The notes: generated by a model not told the origin, from the letters alone. A stretch of 64,000 bases of DNA from Sphingomonas sp. CCH21-G11 (GCF_001555965.1 NZ_LSHX01000042.1:26080-90079), one strand, 5' to 3'; shown: positions 36,363 to 46,297, counted from the first letter of the stretch. Made by a program: numbers and translations.

Positions 36363-37202
36363 TCAGGCCGCGCCCATCGCCTTCGGCGTCGAGCGGTCCG
36401 CGCCCCATTCCGACCACGCGCCGTCATAGAGCGCCGCCGAATTGCCGAGCAGGTGGAGACCGAACAGCAGCACTGCCGCCGTGATCCCCGAACCGCAGGT
36501 GGTGACCACCGGCTTCGTCACGTCGATACCCGCGTCCGCAAATGCGGCTTTCAGCGCGTCGCCCTGCTTGTAGGTGCCGTCGTCGTTGAACAGCTCGCCA
36601 TAGGGCAGGTTCTTCGACCCCGGAATATGGCCGGCATGCGTCGCGGGGCGCGGATCGGGCTCTTCCCCGGTGAAGCGCGCGGCCGAACGCGCGTCGACCA
36701 CCTGTTCGGCACCGCTGTCGACATTGGCCTTCATCTGGTCGAGCGTGCGCACGCTCTTGTCGTCGGCCCACACCGTGAAGTGGCGATGGCGCAGCGTTTC
36801 CTTGCCCGACTTCACCTCGCGCCCCTCGGCCTGCCACTTGGCAAGGCCGCCGTCGAGGATCGCGACGTCGTGCGCGCCGAAATGGCGCAGCATCCACCAG
36901 GCGCGCGCCGCGGTCTTGAGCGGCGAATTGTCGTAAAGGACGATGCGGCTGCCATCGCCCAGCCCCAGCGACTGCATGCGGCTGGCGAATTTTTCGGGCG
37001 GGGGCAGCATCGACGGCAGGCTGGTATTGGCGTCGGCGATGTCGGCCAGGTCCATGAACACCGCGCCCGGAATATGCGCGGCCTCATATTCCGCGGCGGC
37101 GTTGCGGCCGTGCTCCGCCAGGAAATAGGTCGCATCGACGACACGCAGGTCGTTCGCGCCAAGCTCACCCGCCAGCCATTCGGTCGTCACCAGCGATTGC
37201 AT
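36363..37202 (-). CDS. sseA: 3-mercaptopyruvate sulfurtransferase
   Basis: Two-rhodanese-domain enzyme moving sulfur from mercaptopyruvate to thiols, thioredoxin or cyanide; cytosolic. The 279-residue length is normal. The catalytic loop C-G-S-G-I-T-A with Cys236 marks a mercaptopyruvate sulfurtransferase, where thiosulfate rhodaneses have CRKG-type loops. DARSAARFTGEEPDPR lies in the active domain. It is first in an operon with metC and mscS, so two sulfur-amino-acid enzymes are expressed together. Confidence 0.93.
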   Translation of the reverse strand: MQSLVTTEWLAGELGANDLRVVDATYFLAEHGRNAAAEYEAAHIPGAVFMDLADIADANTSLPSMLPPPEKFASRMQSLGLGDGSRIVLYDNSPLKTAARAWWMLRHFGAHDVAILDGGLAKWQAEGREVKSGKETLRHRHFTVWADDKSVRTLDQMKANVDSGAEQVVDARSAARFTGEEPDPRPATHAGHIPGSKNLPYGELFNDDGTYKQGDALKAAFADAGIDVTKPVVTTCGSGITAAVLLFGLHLLGNSAALYDGAWSEWGADRSTPKAMGAA

Positions 37203-37262
37203 GTCGATCGTCTCCTGAATTGTGCCCTGTGCCGCTGGCGCGCGGCCCCTGTCGCTTCCGCT

Positions 37263-38816
37263 TTAGGAATAACCGCCGCCCGCGTCGAGATGGTCCAGAA
37301 ACCCTTTGGCCTGCGCGCGTATCCCGGCTTGCGTCTTTTCGTCCATGCGGTCCCAGTTGCGATAGGGCATGGCAAGGCGCTGATTCTTCCCGAGGCGCGG
37401 GCGGTTGCGCGCCAGGAAGTCCCAGTAGAGCGCGTTGAACGGACACGCATCCGGGCCGGTGCGCTGCTTCACGTCATAGCGGCAATGACCGCAATAATCC
37501 GACATCCGGTCGATATAGGCCCCCGACGACGCATAGGGTTTGGACGCCAGCAACCCGCCGTCGCCGAACTGGCTCATGCCGAGCACATTGGGCGCCTCCA
37601 CCCATTCATAGGCGTCGGCATAGACTTCGAGATACCAGCGCTGCACCTCGACCGGATCGGCCCCGATCAGCATCGCGAAATTGCCGGTGACCATCAGCCG
37701 CTGGATGTGGTGGGCATAGGCATGGTCGAGCGTCTGGCCGATCGCCTGGGCTAGGCAGTGCAGGTCGGTCTCGCCGGTCCAGTACCAGCCGGGCAGCGGG
37801 CGTCTGGCATCGAGGAAATTGCGCTGCGGATAGTCCGGCCCCTCACGCCAATAGATGCCGCGGACATATTCGCGCCAGCCGATGATCTGGCGGATGAAGC
37901 CTTCGGCCGCGTTGAGCGGCACCCGTCCGGCGCGGTAGCGCGCCTCGACCTCGCGGCACAGGTCGAGCGGGTCGAGCAGCCCGCAATTGAGATAGGGCGA
38001 CAGGATCGAGTGCCACAGGAACGGCTGGTCGGTCAGCATCGCGTCCTGATAATCGCCGAAGCTGGCGAGCGCGTGGTCGAGGAAGTGCCCTTGCTGGCGC
38101 AGCGCATCGGCGCGGGTGACGGCGAAGTCGAAGCCGTCGAGGCGGCCGGGATGATTGCCGAAGCGCGCCGCCACCAGAGCGAGCACCTCGCGCGTCACGG
38201 CGTCGGGCGCGAACGACAAGGGGCGCGGCATCATCAGGTCGCGCGGCGCGGGCTTGCGGTTCTCCTTGTCGTAATTCCACGCGCCGCCTTCGGGCTGGTC
38301 GCCATCCATCAAAAGCCCGGTCTTGCGCCGCATCTCGCGATAGAAGAACTCCATGCGCAGCTGCTTGCGCCCCGCCGCCCAGGCGTCGAAATCGGCATGG
38401 CTGGCGATGAAGCGCGTGTCGGGGCGGACATCGACCGGGCGACCGAACCGGGTCTGCCACTGGTCGATCATCGCCATGACGCGCCATTCGCCGGCTTCGG
38501 TCACGACGATGCGGGCGGGATCGTGGCGGGCGACCGCGCGGGCGACTTCGCCGGTGAAGCTGCCGCTGTTTTCGGGATCGTCGAGCGTCACATAGTCGAC
38601 CGTCCAGCCCGCGGCGCGCAGCGCGTCGGCATGGTGGCGCATCGCGGCGAACAGGAGCGCGATCTTCTTGGGATGATGGCGGACATAGCCTGCCTCGTCC
38701 GCCACCTCCATCATCAGCACGCGCGCGGTGGCGGCGTCGGCGGCGGCAAGCGACGAGAGGTCCAGGCTCAGCTGGTCGCCCAGCACCGGGATCAGCGTGT
38801 CGATCGGCCGTTCCAA
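37263..38816 (-). CDS. phrB: Iron-sulfur bacterial cryptochrome/(6-4) photolyase, PhrB/CryB type
   Basis: Light-driven repair of (6-4) photoproducts, with FAD and a [4Fe-4S] cluster (FeS-BCP branch). The 517 residues begin [10 protein letters not shown], typical of the deoxyribodipyrimidine photolyase-related family. The cluster ligands are Cys354 (DLHC), Cys442 and Cys445 (YCGHC) and Cys458 (ACPF), matching the spacing of Agrobacterium PhrB. FAD-domain segments [16 protein letters not shown] and [14 protein letters not shown] are present. It is divergent from queF with 29 bp between starts, so the two share a control region. Confidence 0.92.
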   Translation of the reverse strand: MERPIDTLIPVLGDQLSLDLSSLAAADAATARVLMMEVADEAGYVRHHPKKIALLFAAMRHHADALRAAGWTVDYVTLDDPENSGSFTGEVARAVARHDPARIVVTEAGEWRVMAMIDQWQTRFGRPVDVRPDTRFIASHADFDAWAAGRKQLRMEFFYREMRRKTGLLMDGDQPEGGAWNYDKENRKPAPRDLMMPRPLSFAPDAVTREVLALVAARFGNHPGRLDGFDFAVTRADALRQQGHFLDHALASFGDYQDAMLTDQPFLWHSILSPYLNCGLLDPLDLCREVEARYRAGRVPLNAAEGFIRQIIGWREYVRGIYWREGPDYPQRNFLDARRPLPGWYWTGETDLHCLAQAIGQTLDHAYAHHIQRLMVTGNFAMLIGADPVEVQRWYLEVYADAYEWVEAPNVLGMSQFGDGGLLASKPYASSGAYIDRMSDYCGHCRYDVKQRTGPDACPFNALYWDFLARNRPRLGKNQRLAMPYRNWDRMDEKTQAGIRAQAKGFLDHLDAGGGYS

Positions 38817-38845
38817 TTTGTCGCCCCGCCCCTATATCCGCGCCG

Positions 38846-39292
38846 ATGACCCCGAAATTCCTTGGCCAGTCCAGCGCGCTCCCGCAATCGCCAGAAGAAG
38901 CGACGCTCGATTATGTTCCCAATCCGCGCCTTGGCCAGCTTTATCTGGTCCGCTTCGCCGCGCCCGAGTTCACGTCGCTGTGCCCGGTGACCGCGCAGCC
39001 CGATTTCGCGCATCTGGTGATCGACTATGCGCCGGACGCCACCATCGTCGAATCGAAGTCGCTCAAGCTGTTCCTGGGCAGCTTCCGCAACCATCAGGCC
39101 TTCCACGAAGATTGCACCGTCGGGATCGGCGCGCGGCTGTTCGACGAGATGAAGCCGAGATGGCTGCGCATCGGCGGTTATTGGTATCCGCGCGGCGGCA
39201 TCCCGATCGACGTGTTCTGGCAATCCGGGCCGGCGCCGGAAGGGCTGTGGGTGCCCGATCAGGGCGTGGCCGGCTATCGCGGCCGCGGCTGA
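38846..39292 (+). CDS. queF: NADPH-dependent 7-cyano-7-deazaguanine reductase
   Basis: Reduces preQ0 to preQ1 in queuosine synthesis for tRNA; cytosolic. The 148 residues are of the short, unimodular QueF type. The catalytic Cys46 lies in [12 protein letters not shown] with Asp53 after it; the substrate-binding Glu69 is in [16 protein letters not shown]. The 5' end is 29 bp from the photolyase start. The rest of the queuosine pathway is outside the window. Confidence 0.93.
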   Translation: MTPKFLGQSSALPQSPEEATLDYVPNPRLGQLYLVRFAAPEFTSLCPVTAQPDFAHLVIDYAPDATIVESKSLKLFLGSFRNHQAFHEDCTVGIGARLFDEMKPRWLRIGGYWYPRGGIPIDVFWQSGPAPEGLWVPDQGVAGYRGRG

Positions 39293-39410
39293 GCGCGACA
39301 GGCGACGCAACCCGGCGACCCGTGCACCGTGCGCGCCAATTTTGCGATTCAATCTTGCTGCATCGCAGCATTCATGCAACTATCTTTGATCGGCTCGGTT
39401 TTGACGAATG

Positions 39411-39448
39411 AGGCGGAGCGAAGAGTCGATCCGCCTCGCACGCGCGAG
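39411..39448 (+). promoter_or_regulatory. Two overlapping hairpins in the leader of the GT4 gene
   Basis: AGGCGGA (39411-39417) pairs with TCCGCCT (39430-39436). CTCGC (39435-39439) pairs with GCGAG (39444-39448). They share two bases, so only one can fully form. The second ends 11 bp before the ATG and covers the GAGGAA ribosome binding site. The first stem has a 12-base loop. It may tune translation. Confidence 0.35.
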
Positions 39449-39459
39449 GAACTGGGAAC

Positions 39460-41751
39460 ATGCGGGACGGAGCGACGGTGGCCGCACAGGCCAACACGGT
39501 CAATCACATTGCACTCATCGGGAATTTCCTGCCGCGCAAATGCGGTCTGGCGACGTTCACCACGCATGTCCACGCCGCGCTCACCCAACGCTTCCCCGAC
39601 CTGACCGTCGACGTCTATGCGATGGACGACCATCCCGGCCGCTACGACTATCCCGCCGCCGTCACCGCGGCGATCGACCAGCATGACCGCGCCGCCTATC
39701 TCGACGCGGCGCGCCGGATCGAGGCGAGCGGTGCGCGCGCGCTGTTCGTCCAGCACGAATATGGCATCTATGGCGGGCCGGCGGGCGAATATCTGCTGAG
39801 CCTGCTCGACCAGCTGAGCATCCCCGTCATCGTCATGCTCCACACCGTGCTCGAACGGCCGAGCGCCGACGAACGGCGGGTGATGGACGCACTGCTGCGC
39901 CGCGCGGCGCGCGTGGTCGTGATGGCTGAGCGCGGGCGCGAGATCCTGGCGCAGGTGCACGACCTACCGGCCGACCGGATTGCCGTGATCCCGCATGGCG
40001 TGCCCGACCGCGCGCTGATCGACACCGCAGTGATGAAGCCGCGTTTCGGGTGGGAGGACCGCCCCGTCGTCCTCACCTTCGGCCTGCTCGCACCCAGCAA
40101 GGGGATCGAGACGGTGATCACCGCGCTGCCCGAAATCGTGCGTGCGCACCCCCGCATGCTCTATGTCGTGCTGGGCGCCACCCACCCCAATCTGGTCGCG
40201 CACGAAGGCGAGGCGTATCGCGACGGCCTGATCGCGGAGGCCGCGCGGCTGGGGGTCGCCGACAACATCCAGTTCGTCGACGCCTTTGTCGAGGAAGACG
40301 ACCTGCTCGATTATCTCCAGGCCGCCGACCTCTACGTCACGCCCTATGTCAATCCGGCGCAGATCACGTCGGGCACGCTGTCCTATGCCGTCGCGATGGG
40401 CAAGCCGGTGATCGCCACCCCCTATGTCCACGCCAACGAGATCCTGGCCGATGGCCATGGCGTGATCGTCCCGTTCGGCGACAGCGCCGCATTTGCGCGC
40501 GCGATCGCGGGCCTGCTCGCCGACCCGGTCCGGCGCGACACGATCGCGCGGCGCGCCTATGCGCGCGGCCGCACGATGCTGTGGCCGTGCCTGGCGGAGG
40601 CGAGCATGGCGTTGATCGCCCCGATGGTCGCCGGGCATCCGCGCCGGCTGCAGCGCAATACGCTGGGCGACGTCCCGATCACGCCGCTCCGCCCCGACTT
40701 GGCCGCGATCGAACGGATGAGCGACGCGACCGGCATGCTTCAGCATTCGATCTATTCGGTGCCCGATCGTGCGCACGGCTATTGCATCGACGACAATGCC
40801 CGCGCGCTGATCCTGATGAGCCGGATGCCCGGCCTCGATGCCGAGACTCGCGACCGATGGACCACCATCTACGCGGCCTTTGTCCAATATGCCTGGAATC
40901 CCGATGCGCGGCGGTTCCGCAACTTCATGCGGTTCGACCGCAGCTGGTGCGAGGATGCCGGATCGGAGGATTCGAACGGCCGCGCCTTGTGGGCGCTGGG
41001 CGTGACCGCCGCCGAGGCGCATCTCGCCAAGCATCGAGACTGGGCGCGCATCCTGTTCGACCAGGCGGGCGAGATCGCTTGGGAACTGGGCAGCCCGCGC
41101 GCGCGCGCCTTTGCGATGCTGGGTGCGGCGGCGATCGTGTCCGCGCATCCCGGACATGCCCTTGCGACCCGCATCCTTTCGCGCTTCGGCGAAGAGCTGA
41201 TCGCGTTGCTCGATCAGGCGCGGCGGCCGGAATGGCAGTGGTTCGAGATCGTGCTGGCCTATGACAATGCGCGCCTGCCCGAGGCGCTGATCCGCGCCGG
41301 CATCGCGCTGGATCGCCAGAATTTCGTCAAGGTCGGGCTGCAGACGCTGGAGTGGATCGTCGCGCGCCAGACGTCGCCCGAGGGCCGGTTCCGCGCGGTC
41401 GGCACCGAGAGCTTCGGGCGCGCTTATGCCGACCCGATGCAGTTCGACCAGCAGCCGCTGGAGGCGCAGGCGACGATCGATGCCTGTGCCGCCGCGCACG
41501 CCGCGACCGGGGATGCGCGCTGGATCGACGAGGCGATGCGCGCCTATCGCTGGTATCTCGGCCACAACGACCTGGGCCTGCCGCTGGCGAGCGTGCAGGA
41601 TGGCGGCTGTTTCGACGGGCTGATGCCGACGGGGCTCAACCGCAACCAGGGCGCCGAATCGATCCTGGCGCTGCAACTTGCCTCTTCGGCGATTTACGCG
41701 CTTTCAAATCAGGCCGGAAACGTGGCAGATCGGCATCGCGTCGTCGCTTGA
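39460..41751 (+). CDS. GT4 glycosyltransferase with C-terminal helical-barrel domain
   Basis: A 763-residue cytosolic protein. Residues 1 to about 390 are a GT-B fold, family 4: IGNFLPRKCGLATFTTHV near 20-37, FVQHEYGIYGGP, PHGVPDRAL, TFGLLAPSKGIETVI, and the donor-binding end FVEEDDLLDYL...YVTPYVN, with ITSGTLSYAVAMGKPVIATPY. From about 400 a second region of some 360 residues (SVPDRAHGYCIDDNARAL, SEDSNGRALWALG, RNQGAESILALQL) looks like an (alpha/alpha) barrel of the kind seen in glycoside hydrolases. The GH130 gene follows 25 bp later. The substrates are unknown. The linkage to GH130 suggests a mannose-type or other beta-glycan made or recycled by the pair. Confidence 0.8.
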   Translation: MRDGATVAAQANTVNHIALIGNFLPRKCGLATFTTHVHAALTQRFPDLTVDVYAMDDHPGRYDYPAAVTAAIDQHDRAAYLDAARRIEASGARALFVQHEYGIYGGPAGEYLLSLLDQLSIPVIVMLHTVLERPSADERRVMDALLRRAARVVVMAERGREILAQVHDLPADRIAVIPHGVPDRALIDTAVMKPRFGWEDRPVVLTFGLLAPSKGIETVITALPEIVRAHPRMLYVVLGATHPNLVAHEGEAYRDGLIAEAARLGVADNIQFVDAFVEEDDLLDYLQAADLYVTPYVNPAQITSGTLSYAVAMGKPVIATPYVHANEILADGHGVIVPFGDSAAFARAIAGLLADPVRRDTIARRAYARGRTMLWPCLAEASMALIAPMVAGHPRRLQRNTLGDVPITPLRPDLAAIERMSDATGMLQHSIYSVPDRAHGYCIDDNARALILMSRMPGLDAETRDRWTTIYAAFVQYAWNPDARRFRNFMRFDRSWCEDAGSEDSNGRALWALGVTAAEAHLAKHRDWARILFDQAGEIAWELGSPRARAFAMLGAAAIVSAHPGHALATRILSRFGEELIALLDQARRPEWQWFEIVLAYDNARLPEALIRAGIALDRQNFVKVGLQTLEWIVARQTSPEGRFRAVGTESFGRAYADPMQFDQQPLEAQATIDACAAAHAATGDARWIDEAMRAYRWYLGHNDLGLPLASVQDGGCFDGLMPTGLNRNQGAESILALQLASSAIYALSNQAGNVADRHRVVA

Positions 41752-41776
41752 CCGACAATGCCCATGGCGGCGCGTG

Positions 41777-43075
41777 ATGGGCGTGGGGGGCCGGATGCTC
41801 GATCTGTTTAACCACCCGGTGCGTCTGCGCGCCGATCCGTCGCGTGTGGTGGTACGTCCGTTTCACATCGGCTGGCAGCGCAACGGCAATTCACCGAGCC
41901 GCACCGAACGCCTGGTCCGCGAGGTGCTCGACATGTCCCCGCGCGAGGCGCGGGCGCAGCTTCAGGACGTGCTCAAGGATTTCGAGGCGCGCCATTGGCA
42001 GACACGGCGCGTGTTCATGACCCGCTATGACGAGATCGAAGCCGTGCTGGGGCTGGACGGATCGCAGATCGGCGACGACAAGCGCCAGCTGATCGGCGCC
42101 TATTTCTGCCACGAATACAGCTATGCCGCCGCCGCGCTGATGAACCCGAGCGCGGTCCCCCACCCCGACCAGTCGGGCATGCCGCCGGGCAGCATGCGCA
42201 TCCTGATGTCGATGCGCGCGGTCGGCGAGGGCCACATCTCGTCGATCGCGTTCCGCGAAGGCGTGCTGAGCACCGGCAACCAGCTCGAACTGGCCCCCCA
42301 GCCACCCTTCGCCACCTCCGCCGACGCGGTGTGCCTTGAGGATTGCGTGCCCGAAGGCGCGGTGACCGTTCACCGCCACCGCGACAGCACCCTGTCGGGC
42401 ACGGTCCTGTTCCCGATCACCCACGCCCAGTCGAACGGGCTGGAGGACCTGCGCCTCACCCGCTTCATGCACGCCGACGGGTCGTTTGAATGGATCGGCA
42501 CCTATACCGCCTACAACGGTTCGATGATCCAGTCGGAGCTGCTGCGCACCCGCGATTTCCGCGCGTTCGACATGGTGCCGATGTCGGGATCGGCGGCGCG
42601 CAACAAGGGGATGGCGCTGTTCCCGCGCCAGATCGACGGCGAGTATCTGATGATCGGGCGGCAGGATGGCGAGAACCTGTTCCTGATCCGCTCGCACAAC
42701 CTGACCCACTGGAACGAGGGCACGCGCCTGCTCGAACCGCATTATCCGTGGGAGCTGGTCCAGATCGGCAATTGCGGCCCGCCGATCGAGCTCGACGAGG
42801 GCTGGCTGCTGCTCACCCACGGCGTCGGCGCGATGCGCAAATATTCGATCGGCGCGGTGCTGCTCGACAAGGCCGATCCGTCAAAGGTGCTCGGCCGCAC
42901 GCGCGAGCCGATCCTGGCGGCGGCCGATCAGGACCGTGAAGGCTACGTGCCCAACGTCGTCTACAGCTGCGGCGCGATCCGCTACGATCACACGCTGTTC
43001 ATCCCCTATGGCGTCGCGGACAGCTCGATCGCGTTCGCCTTCGTGCCCATTCAGTCGCTGCTCAAGGTGATGTAG
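41777..43075 (+). CDS. GH130-family glycoside phosphorylase or hydrolase
   Basis: A 432-residue protein of the five-bladed beta-propeller family GH130, whose known members are mannoside phosphorylases and a few hydrolases. About 200 N-terminal residues (RRVFMTRYDEIEAVL, AVGEGHISSIAFREG) precede the propeller. The catalytic Asp is kept in NGLEDLRLTRF (Asp224); the usual EDPR is EDLR here. Later segments MALFPRQIDGEYLMIGRQDGENLF and GPPIELDEGWLLLTHG fit phosphate- or sugar-binding blades. The start could also be ATG 41795, with GGGGGG just upstream. It is co-transcribed with the GT4 gene. Confidence 0.82.
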   Translation: MGVGGRMLDLFNHPVRLRADPSRVVVRPFHIGWQRNGNSPSRTERLVREVLDMSPREARAQLQDVLKDFEARHWQTRRVFMTRYDEIEAVLGLDGSQIGDDKRQLIGAYFCHEYSYAAAALMNPSAVPHPDQSGMPPGSMRILMSMRAVGEGHISSIAFREGVLSTGNQLELAPQPPFATSADAVCLEDCVPEGAVTVHRHRDSTLSGTVLFPITHAQSNGLEDLRLTRFMHADGSFEWIGTYTAYNGSMIQSELLRTRDFRAFDMVPMSGSAARNKGMALFPRQIDGEYLMIGRQDGENLFLIRSHNLTHWNEGTRLLEPHYPWELVQIGNCGPPIELDEGWLLLTHGVGAMRKYSIGAVLLDKADPSKVLGRTREPILAAADQDREGYVPNVVYSCGAIRYDHTLFIPYGVADSSIAFAFVPIQSLLKVM

Positions 43076-43088
43076 CGGCCCCGGCGGC

Positions 43089-44732
43089 TCAGCCCCGGAA
43101 CAGGCCGCCCAGCACCCCGCGGACCAGCTTGGCACCCAGGCTCTGCTTGCCGCGCGACGTGCCGCCAAAGATCGCCTTGGTCACTTCATTGGCGACGGTG
43201 CGCCCGACGGTCGACGCCGCCGATCGCGTTGCCGACGTCGCTGCCTTGTTCCATGGCGATGCGGCGGCAGCCCGATCGGCCTCGCGCTGGCGCTTGGCTT
43301 CCTCGCGTTCGGCGGCGATCCGCGCGCGCTCGGCTTCCTTGGCAACGCGGGCGGCTTCCTTCGCCTCGGCCGCCGCCTGCTTTTCGGCCTCGACCTCGGC
43401 TTTCGCCGCTTCGGCGGCAGCGGCGGCCTCGGCTGCCTTGGCCCCCAGCAGCTCCTCCGCCGATTCGCGATCGATGCGGGTGTCGTATTTGTCGCCGATC
43501 GCGTCGGTCTCGATCAGCACGCCGCGTTCGACCGGGGTGAGCACGCCCACCCGCGAGCGCGGTGGCGCGATCAGCGTGCGTTCGACCGGGCTGGGCGAGC
43601 CATCGGCCTGGAGCAGCGAGACCAGCGCCTCGCCGACCTTGAGCTCGGTGATCGCGCTGCCGACGTCGATCGCCGGATTCGGGCGAAAGGTCTCCGCCGC
43701 CGCCTTGATCGCGCGCTGCTCCTTGGGCGTGAAGGCGCGCAGCGCATGCTGGACGCGGTTGCCGAGCTGGCCCGCCACGGCATCGGGAATATCGACCGGG
43801 TTCTGGGTGACGAAATAGACGCCCACCCCCTTTGATCGGATCAGGCGCACCACCTGCTCGATCTTCTCGGTCAGCGCCTCTGGCGCATCGTCGAACAACA
43901 GGTGAGCTTCGTCGAAGAAGAAGACGAGCTTGGGCTTGTCCGGGTCGCCGACCTCGGGAAGCGTCTCGAACAGTTCGGACAGCATCCACAGCAGGAAGGT
44001 GGCGTAGAGCCGGGGGCTGGCCATCAGCTTGTCGGCCGCCAGGATGTTGATGACGCCGTGACCATTGTCATCCGTGCGGATGAAGTCGGCAAGGTCGAGC
44101 GCGGGCTCGCCGAAAAAATGGTCGCCGCCCTGGCTGCGCAGTTGCAGCAGCTGGCGCTGGATCGCCCCCACGCTTGCCTTGGTGACATTGCCGTAGCGGG
44201 TCGACAATTCATCCGCGCGTTCGGCGCAATGGACCAGCATCGCCTGAACATCGTCGAGGTCGAGCAGCAGCAGCCCCTCCTCGTCCGCCAGATGGAAGGC
44301 GATGGTCAGCACGCCTTCCTGCGTGTCGTTGAGGTTGAGCAGGCGGGACAGGAGCAGCGGCCCCATCTCCGACGCGGTCGCGCGGATCGGATGGCCCTGT
44401 TCGCCGAACAGGTCCCACAGCTGCACCGGGGCTGCGGCATAGCTCCAGCCTTCATAACCGATGTCGGCGACCCGCTGGGTGAAGGGGGCATGGGTCTTGG
44501 CGGTCGGCGACCCCGCCATGCCCAGGCCGGCGATATCGCCCTTTACGTCCGCGACGAACACCGGCACGCCGGCGCGGCTGAAGCCCTCGGCCATGCCCTG
44601 CAGCGTCACCGTCTTGCCGGTGCCGGTCGCGCCCGCGATCAGCCCGTGGCGATTGGCGCGTTTCAGCACCAATGCCTGCGGGGCGACGCCGCCCATGCCT
44701 GCACCGATATAGAGCGTCGCTGGGTCCGTCAT
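43089..44732 (-). CDS. HerA-like/DUF853 P-loop ATPase
   Basis: A 547-residue ATPase of the HerA-FtsK group (YjgR family). It has Walker A GATGTGKT (near residues 34-41), [10 protein letters not shown], a Walker B region [13 protein letters not shown] near 265-277, and the sensor [13 protein letters not shown]. After about residue 420 the protein becomes a Lys/Glu/Ala-rich coiled coil, then a Ser/Thr-rich tail. Members are thought to be DNA-pumping or remodelling ATPases; the cellular role is not settled. The ATG lies on the edge of a perfect hairpin that also contains its ribosome binding site. It is downstream of degP by 71 bp. Confidence 0.85.
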   Translation of the reverse strand: MTDPATLYIGAGMGGVAPQALVLKRANRHGLIAGATGTGKTVTLQGMAEGFSRAGVPVFVADVKGDIAGLGMAGSPTAKTHAPFTQRVADIGYEGWSYAAAPVQLWDLFGEQGHPIRATASEMGPLLLSRLLNLNDTQEGVLTIAFHLADEEGLLLLDLDDVQAMLVHCAERADELSTRYGNVTKASVGAIQRQLLQLRSQGGDHFFGEPALDLADFIRTDDNGHGVINILAADKLMASPRLYATFLLWMLSELFETLPEVGDPDKPKLVFFFDEAHLLFDDAPEALTEKIEQVVRLIRSKGVGVYFVTQNPVDIPDAVAGQLGNRVQHALRAFTPKEQRAIKAAAETFRPNPAIDVGSAITELKVGEALVSLLQADGSPSPVERTLIAPPRSRVGVLTPVERGVLIETDAIGDKYDTRIDRESAEELLGAKAAEAAAAAEAAKAEVEAEKQAAAEAKEAARVAKEAERARIAAEREEAKRQREADRAAAASPWNKAATSATRSAASTVGRTVANEVTKAIFGGTSRGKQSLGAKLVRGVLGGLFRG

Positions 44733-44760
44733 GCCATCCTCCCGATCAGGAGGATGGCAT
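44731..44760 (-). promoter_or_regulatory. Perfect 12-bp hairpin over the ribosome binding site and start of the HerA-like gene
   Basis: ATGCCATCCTCC and GGAGGATGGCAT are exact complements around a 6-base loop. Read on the minus strand, the 3' arm contains the GGAGG ribosome binding site and the first two bases of the start codon at 44732. Folding would hide the entry site for ribosomes. There is no T-run after it, so it is not an ordinary terminator of degP. Confidence 0.8.
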
Positions 44761-44803
44761 AGCGGCTTCGATGCCCGCGGTCAGCAGGTCGTTGCTTCGG
44801 GCG

Positions 44804-46297
44804 TTACTGCGCGAACCGAACCGCGAAGAATTGCGAGATGCCGCCGCGACGATTGACCAGCAACAGCACCGAATCACGGTTGGCGGTGCGTGCCTGGCCG
44901 ACCAGGCGCTCGAAATCGGCCGGGCTGGTGATCGGCTGGCGGTTGACCGCGCTCACCACGTCGCCACGCCGCAGGCCCTTCGCGGCCGCATCGCTGGCCG
45001 GATCGACCGCCGCGATCACGACGCCACGCGTTTCCGGCGGCACGCCGACCGTCTGCGCGATCTGGGGCGTCAGCGCCTGCACCGACATGCCGATCGCGGA
45101 CGAAGCCGGCACCGCATCGGGCTGTTCGGGCTGGTTCTCGTCCATCTGGAATCCGGCCAGTTCCTCCTCTGGCGGGCGGGTGCCGACCGCGACGTTCAGC
45201 GTCTGGCGGCGGCCGTCGCGGATCAGTTCCAGCGGCACGCGCGTGCCCGGCGGCACCGCGGCGATCAGGTTGCTGAGCGTCTGTTCGGGGGTCACTTCCT
45301 TGTCGCCGACCCGGACGATGACATCGCCGACGCGGATGCCGGCCTTTTCGGCGGCCTGGCCCGGCTCGATACGGCTGATGATCTCGCCGCGATCCTTGGG
45401 GAGATCGAGCGCGGACGCGATATCGTCGGTCAGCGGCTGGATGCCGACCCCCAGATAACCGCGCTGGACCGACTGGCCCTTCATCAACGTGTCGACGATC
45501 GGCTTGGCCTGTTCGGCGGGGATCGCAAAGCCGATGCCGACATTGCCGCCGCTGGGCGACAGGATCTGGCTGTTGATGCCGATGACATTGCCCTGAAGGT
45601 CGAACATCGGCCCGCCCGAATTGCCGCGATTGATCGAGGCGTCGGTCTGGATGAACTTGTCATAGGGACCGGTGACGCGGTTGACCGCCGAGATGATCCC
45701 GGCGCTGACCGAGCCGCTGAGGCCGAACGGATTGCCGATTGCCACGACCCAGTCGCCGACCCGCGCCTGGCGCGAATCGCCGAACTTCACGAAGGGCAGA
45801 TTGTTGCCCTCGATCTTCAGCACCGCCAGGTCGGACCGGACGTCGCGCCCGACCACGGTCGCCTTGAATTCGCGCCGGTCGGCGAGGGTCACGGTGATCG
45901 ATTCGACCATTGCGCCGCGCGCGCCGGCGGAGATCACGTGGTTGTTGGTGACGACGTAGCCGTCTTCGGAGATCAGGAAGCCCGATCCGAGCGATTCGGC
46001 TTCGCGCGTGACGGGACGACCGCCCTGCTGGCCACCGAAGAAGTTTTCGAACGGCGTGCCCTGGAACGGGTTGGCGCTGACCTGGACGCGCTGGGTGGTC
46101 GAAATGTTGACCACCGCCGGCTGAAGCCGGGCGACCATGTCGGCAAAGCTCATCGGCGCGCCGCCGCGCGGGCTGGCGGCGTTGATCGCGCCGGGTTCGT
46201 TCTGGGCGGTCTGCGCGCCGGCCGGCGGCTGGAGCGCGAGCGTGGCGGCGGTGCCGCCGAGCAGCAGGGCGGAAGTGATGGCGTAAGCGTAGCGCAC
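44804..46297 (-). CDS. degP: DegP/HtrA-type periplasmic serine protease
   Basis: Protein quality control in the periplasm. The 497 residues begin with a signal peptide (YAITSALLLGGTAATLAL). The trypsin-like domain has the triad His120 (NNHVISAG), Asp156 (SDLAVLK) and Ser227 (NRGNSGGP). Two PDZ domains follow, from about 290 (RGYLGVGIQPL, VRVGDKEVTP) and about 395. It lies after hflC by 108 bp and before the HerA-like gene, a layout in line with the hflK-hflC-degP clusters of proteobacteria. Confidence 0.95.
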   Translation of the reverse strand: MRYAYAITSALLLGGTAATLALQPPAGAQTAQNEPGAINAASPRGGAPMSFADMVARLQPAVVNISTTQRVQVSANPFQGTPFENFFGGQQGGRPVTREAESLGSGFLISEDGYVVTNNHVISAGARGAMVESITVTLADRREFKATVVGRDVRSDLAVLKIEGNNLPFVKFGDSRQARVGDWVVAIGNPFGLSGSVSAGIISAVNRVTGPYDKFIQTDASINRGNSGGPMFDLQGNVIGINSQILSPSGGNVGIGFAIPAEQAKPIVDTLMKGQSVQRGYLGVGIQPLTDDIASALDLPKDRGEIISRIEPGQAAEKAGIRVGDVIVRVGDKEVTPEQTLSNLIAAVPPGTRVPLELIRDGRRQTLNVAVGTRPPEEELAGFQMDENQPEQPDAVPASSAIGMSVQALTPQIAQTVGVPPETRGVVIAAVDPASDAAAKGLRRGDVVSAVNRQPITSPADFERLVGQARTANRDSVLLLVNRRGGISQFFAVRFAQ

